Positions 58,964 to 64,000 of a DNA stretch of 64,000 bases are shown in pieces. Origin of the DNA: Dryas octopetala (lineage: Eukaryota > Streptophyta > Magnoliopsida > Rosales > Rosaceae); the NCBI GenBank assembly GCA_963921425.1, contig OY992833.1, positions 250,501 through 314,500 of the forward strand, in the 5' to 3' direction. The number at the start of each line of letters is the position of its first letter. Position 1 is the stretch's first letter. A program made the translations under genes and the position numbers. The notes under the pieces are model-generated. The model was not told where the DNA came from and made no database searches. It worked only from the letters and a program-made list of their open reading frames with translations.

Positions 58964-59338
58964 ATGATCGTACTACGTCGTTTAACTTCCACCATGGCTG
59001 TAGCCTTCGCACTGCCTCTGTACCGGCTTTTGCGACTCACTTTGAGCCGATTCTCCTGCACCGCAACGACTCAGTTGCATCTCGATTACGACTACTACTA
59101 CTACAACAACCTAGCTGAGCATGCACCGCGCCACGATCAACTCGCCTCAGCTCCAATGGCGAACACTAACGACTCGGTCTTGTGAGAAGAGTGCAGGGCG
59201 TTCATGTATAGGCAGCCCCATCGCCAAGAAGCACGTGTACGCTGAAAGGCTCTCAGAGCTTCTAGAAGTGCCTCACATTTCCTTGGCTAGCCTCGTTCGT
59301 AAAGACCTTAACCCTCGCTCTTCGCTTTACAAGAAGGT
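58964..59338 (+). pseudogene. fragment of an adenylate kinase 7-like gene, frameshifted and truncated
   Basis: Frame 1 from 58964 encodes a mitochondrial-presequence-like start (LRRLTSTMAVAFALPLYRLL) and an acidic/Tyr stretch (LDYDYYYYNN) with EHAPRHDQ, then stops. The kinase similarity resumes in another frame at about 59215-59338: IGSPIAKKHVYAERLSELLEVPHISLASLVRKDLNPRSSLYKK. This closely matches what I recall of plant 'probable adenylate kinase 7, mitochondrial' (At3g01820), in which the P-loop is replaced by GxPGAKKH. The join around 59185-59215 is damaged: the frame is lost and the expected QWVFIG-like segment is missing. Similarity stops at KK|GT, a plausible former splice donor, so it looks like a genomic copy of a first exon and not a retrocopy. 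The LID and core regions are absent nearby. Confidence 0.65.
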
Positions 59339-59984
59339 CCCGATTCCTTGTTATTAAGAAAGTGACCTAAAACTTAACTAATTCTAATAGGTATTAGTTA
59401 TTACATAGACTAGTTGTAAGTGAGGTACATGTAATTATTTCAAGTAATAATTACATCGGTCTTTATATTGAAGAGGCTCAAAAATCTTAATCTAAAATCC
59501 ATAAGCTACTATGCTATGGAAAACTTTCATGATTTATCAAGATATTCGATTATTTTGCTTAGTCTGCACGGTTCATCATCTACAACATGTGCATCCACAA
59601 GCTAATATGGTGACAGATACTTTTGCAAGTTATGAACTTAAGGTAGCATATGCTGAAGTATGATCTTCTAATTATCTACTGTAGTTTGGTCATTAATAAA
59701 TTAAAAAAAAAAAGCGCGTTTTGCAGTGTTTTTAAATGAAAAATATAGTTTTTTGTAATGGAATTAAATTAAGAGAGAGACTGGGTGCGATTGTTCACAC
59801 CCAAGACTTTCTTAGTGTAATAAAATGTCAAAAATGCTAAATATTATTAAAATAAGAAGAAAAAAGGAAAGTGAGAGATAGAAGAAAGAAAGAGTGGAAG
59901 ACTGGGGAGGAAGGGGTCTTTGTTTCGTGTGTGGTCGATTGCATTCGATCTCTCTTCAATCGGACTCTAACTGTCGAGATTGAG

Positions 59985-60565
59985 GTACGTATTGACAAAT
60001 TACTTAATCGATCGAATTATCAAATAGCTGAATTTCCATCTTTGCTCTCCGCGTAGCTCAGGGAATTCAGCTGACAGCTCGTGTTTTCGGGGCTCAGAAT
60101 AAATTTCCCATTTTCTAAACTTTTGATTTCCTAGAACTTATTTCTTATGAGAATTAACTGCGGATTTTGTTCAAATTCTTGAAATTGATTTTGGGTGTGT
60201 TCTTTTTCGGAAAATTGTTATGATTGCTTGTATCCTGTATCAATCAATAATTAATAATTTTCCATAAAACTATTTTCTTGTATTCTGTCCCAAAGTCTTT
60301 ATTGAGATGATTTGGCTTGAATCAAGGTAAAAGTTACCATTTGCGTTTCACTTAAACTTGGGAATTCAGCCCTTAGTGCTGCTTAGTCATTGAGAGTCTT
60401 CAGTCTTGTCACACTGCTTAGTGTACAATTTCAATTTCCACACATGGTAATAATTTCGTAATTGTAGTAATTTGTATTTTTATTTCCAAAAGAAAAACCA
60501 ATGCTGGTTTTTTATCGACGTATGATTGATACGCAAAAGATTTTGTCGGTCAATTTTGATTTCAG
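59985..60565 (+). other. probable 5'-UTR intron of the kinase gene
   Basis: A donor TTGAG|GTACGT at 59985 and an acceptor TTGATTTCAG ending at 60565 bracket a 581-bp T-rich stretch. Upstream, 59860-59984 is purine-rich leader-like DNA. Leader introns are common in plant kinase genes of this type. RNA evidence would be needed to confirm it. Confidence 0.5.
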
Positions 60566-60613
60566 GGTTTTGAGAATAAAAAGAGTTGTTGAGTCTGAAA
60601 TTTGAAACTTGTG

Positions 60614-60628
60614 ATGCTGAACAAGTAA
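60614..60628 (+). promoter_or_regulatory. short upstream ORF in the kinase leader
   Basis: An ATG four codons long (Met-Leu-Asn-Lys, stop) lies 74 bp upstream of the main ATG, in the inferred leader exon. If transcribed it could lower translation of the kinase. Confidence 0.4.
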
Positions 60629-60687
60629 ACACAGGGAGGTGTAGAGCAACTTTGACAGAAGGTTTTGCTTTTCTGCGGGAGAAGGAA

Positions 60688-61604
60688 ATGTTGGAGGGTG
60701 GTGCCAAATTCCCTGGGATTATAGGTGGTCTAAACAACCATGACAACAACTACTATGATTTGTCGCAAGGCTTTTACCACAAACTCCATGAGGGTGAGGG
60801 TACCAACATGTCCATTGATAGTATGCAAACTAGCAATGATGGAGGCTCTGTTGCCATGTCTATAGATAACAGCAGCGTTGCTTCAAACACTAATGATTCC
60901 CACACTCGCATCTTGAACCACCAAGGGTTGCGGCGACGTCCAAATGACAACTATTCTGTTCAACAGAGTGTTAACCGCCGAGGAAGAGTCACACATGCTC
61001 TGAGTGACGATCAGCTTGCTCGAGCTCTAATGGACAGCAATACTGTGACCGAGGGGCTTGAGAATTATGAGGAGTGGACAATTGACTTAAGGAAGTTAAA
61101 CATGGGTGAAGCTTTTGCACAAGGTGCTTTTGGAAAGCTATATAGAGGTACTTACAATGGTGAGGATGTTGCTATCAAAATTTTGGAGAGGCCAGAAAAT
61201 GACCCAGAAAGGGCTCAGGTGATGGAGCAACAGTTTCAACAGGAAGTCAAGATGCTCGCCACATTGAAGCATCCAAACATAGTTCGTTTTATTGGTGCCT
61301 GCCGTAAACCAATGGTATGGTGTATTGTTACGGAATATGCCAAGGGTGGTTCAGTTAGACAGTTCTTGATGAAGCGGCAGAACCGATCAGTTCCGTTGAA
61401 ATTAGCAGTCAAACAAGCTTTGGATGTTGCGAGGGGGATGGCATATGTTCATGGGCTTGGGCTGATTCACAGGGATTTAAAATCTGACAACCTGTTGATT
61501 TCTTCAGACAAATCAATAAAAATTGCTGATTTTGGGGTTGCTCGTATTGAGGTGCAGACTGAAGGAATGACACCGGAGACTGGGACATACCGCTGGATGG
61601 CTCC
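60688..61604 (+). CDS. Raf-like protein kinase, STY13/RAF22/RAF28 type, first coding exon (partial gene)
   Basis: This exon encodes 305 full codons and ends CC|GTAAG in phase 2, so the gene continues beyond this exon. The start [14 protein letters not shown] is preferred over the longer open frame because it matches this kinase group as I recall it and is the first ATG in frame. The N-terminus (1-130) is Asn/Ser/Asp-rich with NHQGLRRR and [17 protein letters not shown]. The kinase domain follows: Gly loop [10 protein letters not shown] (~145-154), VAIK lysine 164, helix C Glu186, [20 protein letters not shown], catalytic loop HRDLKSDN (261-268), DFG (281-283) and TGTYRWMAP (298-306). All catalytic residues are intact. 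The C-lobe is missing from the rest of the window, so its exon lies past 64000. Group C Raf-like kinases of plants phosphorylate Ser/Thr/Tyr; the substrate here is unknown. Confidence 0.9.
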
Positions 61605-64000
61605 GTAAGACTTTTTTACTCTTTATCTGCGACATCTTATCCTTTGGCCTATCATTGTCCTTTCCACTCTATTTTTATTTTTGAAGTGCCCATTTCATGG
61701 CCCTTTGAATATTTAGCATGGATGATCTATTAATTATTCCTTTTCAATTCTCAGCGTTGTGTTCAGTTAGACAACTTTGATTTCAATTTGTGAAATTTGT
61801 TTGAATTTGTACAGCTAATTTCTGTCTTATTTGAAGATACAAGTGTTTACTGGCTTCTGGCTTCTGATAATTGGTATCTGCTGTAGTTTATCATTCATTG
61901 TCTAGGGAGCACGCATGTCACGTGTTGGACACTAAAGACACGCGACCGACATGTGCCAGACATGTGATTTGGAGTGTTGGTTGACATTTTGTCAACTTTG
62001 ACCTTCGGACATGCTCTCGACCCTGGCAAGGACACGTTTGGTATATGGCAGGGGCTTATTTGCAAATTTTAAATGGATCCAATCGAATTTTTAAAAAAAG
62101 TATGGGTCAAATTTTGGGAATTGGGGCTGCCACTGCAACTCGATGCTCCTGGCTGAGCTGCCCTCTTGTATAATGAGTATTGTTTTAGGATGAAAATAAA
62201 TGAATGACTCTGTAGGTATCAGCGTATATGTATATTTTTAAGGTTGAGGTGCTCTGAGTTTTAGGATGAAAATAAGTGAACGACTCTATAGGTAAATTTT
62301 TTTCTATACATATTATTTTAATTAATGTGTCTTTGCCGTTTCTGTGTCCTATTTTTTAGAAATTAGCCCTGTTTATGTGTCATGTCATGTTGTGTCCTCG
62401 TATCTGTGCCTGTATCGGTGCTTCCTAGTTCATTGCTTTCTAGTAGATATGTACCTGGTTTCTGATTTGGCATTTAAATATTTTTTTCTGGTAGTCTAGG
62501 ACAAAAATTTGTGCTGGTTACCATTTCAAAAAGGTGCATATGGGCAGTGCACGGAAGATTTGCATAAATTAAGTGAAATATTTAACTGCAACTTGCTGTA
62601 ACATAGATGGGAATGTTTTTTCTAGCATAAAATTTAGATATGAGCTATGTTTTTTTGAAATGATAGACATTGACTTGTATGTGTTTGTGTCTCTGCTAGT
62701 GATGCTCCCATGTTCTTAAGGTGGATCTCTTTTAGCATTTTCATTGATGTTTTTGATTCAGCAAAAACACACTTCCTTTTCTTTGAATAAATTAGTTGTT
62801 GATCCTTGGAATCCCCCATTGTGAGTGTAGGAGTGGTCATTTTAATTTGTAGTGGTTTTAGAATGTGTACAATCTTGCCTTCCCTCTTGTTGGTGGACAA
62901 ATAATTCATTTTCTGCTTGCATTTTCTTGAGATTTAGCTTGTCTGGGAAGTTCTCAAATTTAATTATTTTGGAGATTACTTGCCCAAACGACTAGAATCA
63001 GAATCAAATTGTGTAGAATGATCTGAAAATTCATATATGAAGTATTCCAATATCTGCTTATAATAGTTTCAATAACATTTTAGGTAGTTCTCTTTTTCCA
63101 TAATGGGCAAAAGCCGCAAAACATTAAGGCTCTTGGTGTTCGTAAAATAAATTCATTCTTTGTTCACCAAAAAAAATAAATTCATTCTTTGAAGTGAAAG
63201 TCATTGACTGTATGTGTTTGTGTCTATGTCAGTGATGCTCCCTTGTCTTAAGGGGTATTTCTTATGGTATTTTCCTTGTGGTGTTGGTTTGGTATTTTTC
63301 TTGAAGTGACAGTCGTTGACTGTGTGTTTTTTATTTTTATTTTTTTGAATTTTTGAGTGGTAGATCCTTGGAGTGTCCCATTGTGGGCATATTATTTCCT
63401 GTTAAATCTGAGTAGCAGTTATTGATCTTTAATGCCTTTCATTTGTCATCTAGGTTTGGTAATTTACTTCTTGATTTCTTGACTTCGACAACTTTATGAT
63501 TCTTAATGACCATTCTGATGGAAACAAAATGATTATATGTTGGAGTTTGTCATGGCAGGCAGGGAGTAAATTTAGAGAGAATAGAGAGAAGGATGGGATA
63601 GAATATTTTTTTAAGCGAAACAAAATTTCACTAATCAAAGTGAACAAAATGTACACGTCGTGGACAAGAAATTCATCTCTGGAGTAAAACCCAGAAACTC
63701 TCAAATCTTCTCTTCCTCTACAATGAAACTGAAACATCTCCTAAAATATCACACAGAAAAAAATGGATAGAATAGTAGTATATTTCCTAAATGAATATGT
63801 CATTTGAGAAACTGAAACATAATAATTGAAATAACACATAATAAATATAAAACATAAATAGTTGCAGAATGGTTTAACTTTCTCAATAGTGTTCTCTTCT
63901 ACTTTGAAATGTTGCTTCAGCTTCCTTGTCGTCAATGTCATATTTTCTTGGTTTTGAACACCAAATTTATTAGCCTATGTTATCAGAGCAATCATGGCCT
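61605..64000 (+). other. long intron of the kinase gene (at least 2.4 kb)
   Basis: No kinase C-lobe exon could be found. The region holds diverged direct repeats: TTTTAGGATGAAAATAA..GAA at about 62186 and 62260, and a longer pair at about 62645-62830 and 63190-63390 sharing TATGTGTTTGTGTCT, AGTGATGCTCCC and GATCCTTGGA. At 61910-62060 CACGTGTTGGACAC-like words form a GC-richer island, probably a transposon fragment. Confidence 0.5.

Noticed and set aside
61605-64000. C-terminal kinase exon inside the window
   Set aside because: No stretch encodes the expected subdomain VIII-XI motifs (for example a DVYSFGIVLWE-like segment), so the rest must lie past 64000.

Overview
The window is nuclear DNA of a flowering plant, most likely a dicot. 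Genes have many exons with GT-AG introns, intergenic DNA is AT-rich, and there are long (CT)n/(GA)n microsatellites and dense nested plant transposons (copia and other LTR elements, hAT, Mutator-like, Harbinger-like MITEs, a tRNA-like SINE). I cannot name the species. Exon structures were worked out by hand from reading frames and splice sites; family names come from memory of plant homologues, not from a search.

Four host genes can be supported. (1) 7626-10104, +: a 211-residue protein with an Aha1 N-terminal domain (Hsp90 co-chaperone type), six exons. (2) 22455-24876, -: an RRM protein of about 657 residues resembling REPRESSOR OF SILENCING 3 (ROS3), four exons. (3) 47330-56213, +: a CCCH zinc-finger/FG-repeat protein of 395 residues resembling Arabidopsis C3H16 and the nucleoporin NUP42/NUPL2, ten exons, one intron probably GC-AG. 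(4) 60688 to beyond the window, +: the first coding exon of a Raf-like kinase of the STY13/RAF22/RAF28 type. A broken fragment of an adenylate kinase 7-like gene lies at about 58964-59338, upstream of the kinase. The genes form no operon. The Aha1-like and ROS3-like genes also seem to be close neighbours in Arabidopsis (At5g58110 and At5g58130, from memory), so their linkage may be old.

Layout. 1-7.5 kb: dispersed and tandem repeats, a solo LTR, and a stack of inverted-repeat elements (a hAT inside a Mutator-like element inside older repeat arms) ending beside the Aha1-like promoter. 10.4-18.4 kb: a small hAT, two Mutator-like elements with long TIRs, a second solo LTR of the first family, and a retrotransposon gag remnant split by a hAT. 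19.2-21.3 kb: LTR-like DNA with an array of about 83-bp repeats. 22.5-24.9 kb: the ROS3-like gene. 27.7-29.1 kb: a Mutator-like fold-back element with a very G-rich core. 29.1-40.5 kb: a degenerate Ty1/copia element on the minus strand, split by what looks like a solo LTR that itself carries a 4.3-kb insertion. 40.5-47.1 kb: more MITE, hAT and inverted-repeat elements. 47.3-56.2 kb: the CCCH gene with transposon-filled introns. 58.9-64 kb: the pseudogene and the kinase.

No CRISPR array, bacterial operon, rRNA or intact tRNA gene was seen. I found no convincing new molecular system. The strongest unusual features are the layered insertions with readable target-site duplications, the G-rich core of the 27.7-kb element, the GC-AG intron, and an in-frame 138-bp duplication in the ROS3-like gene.
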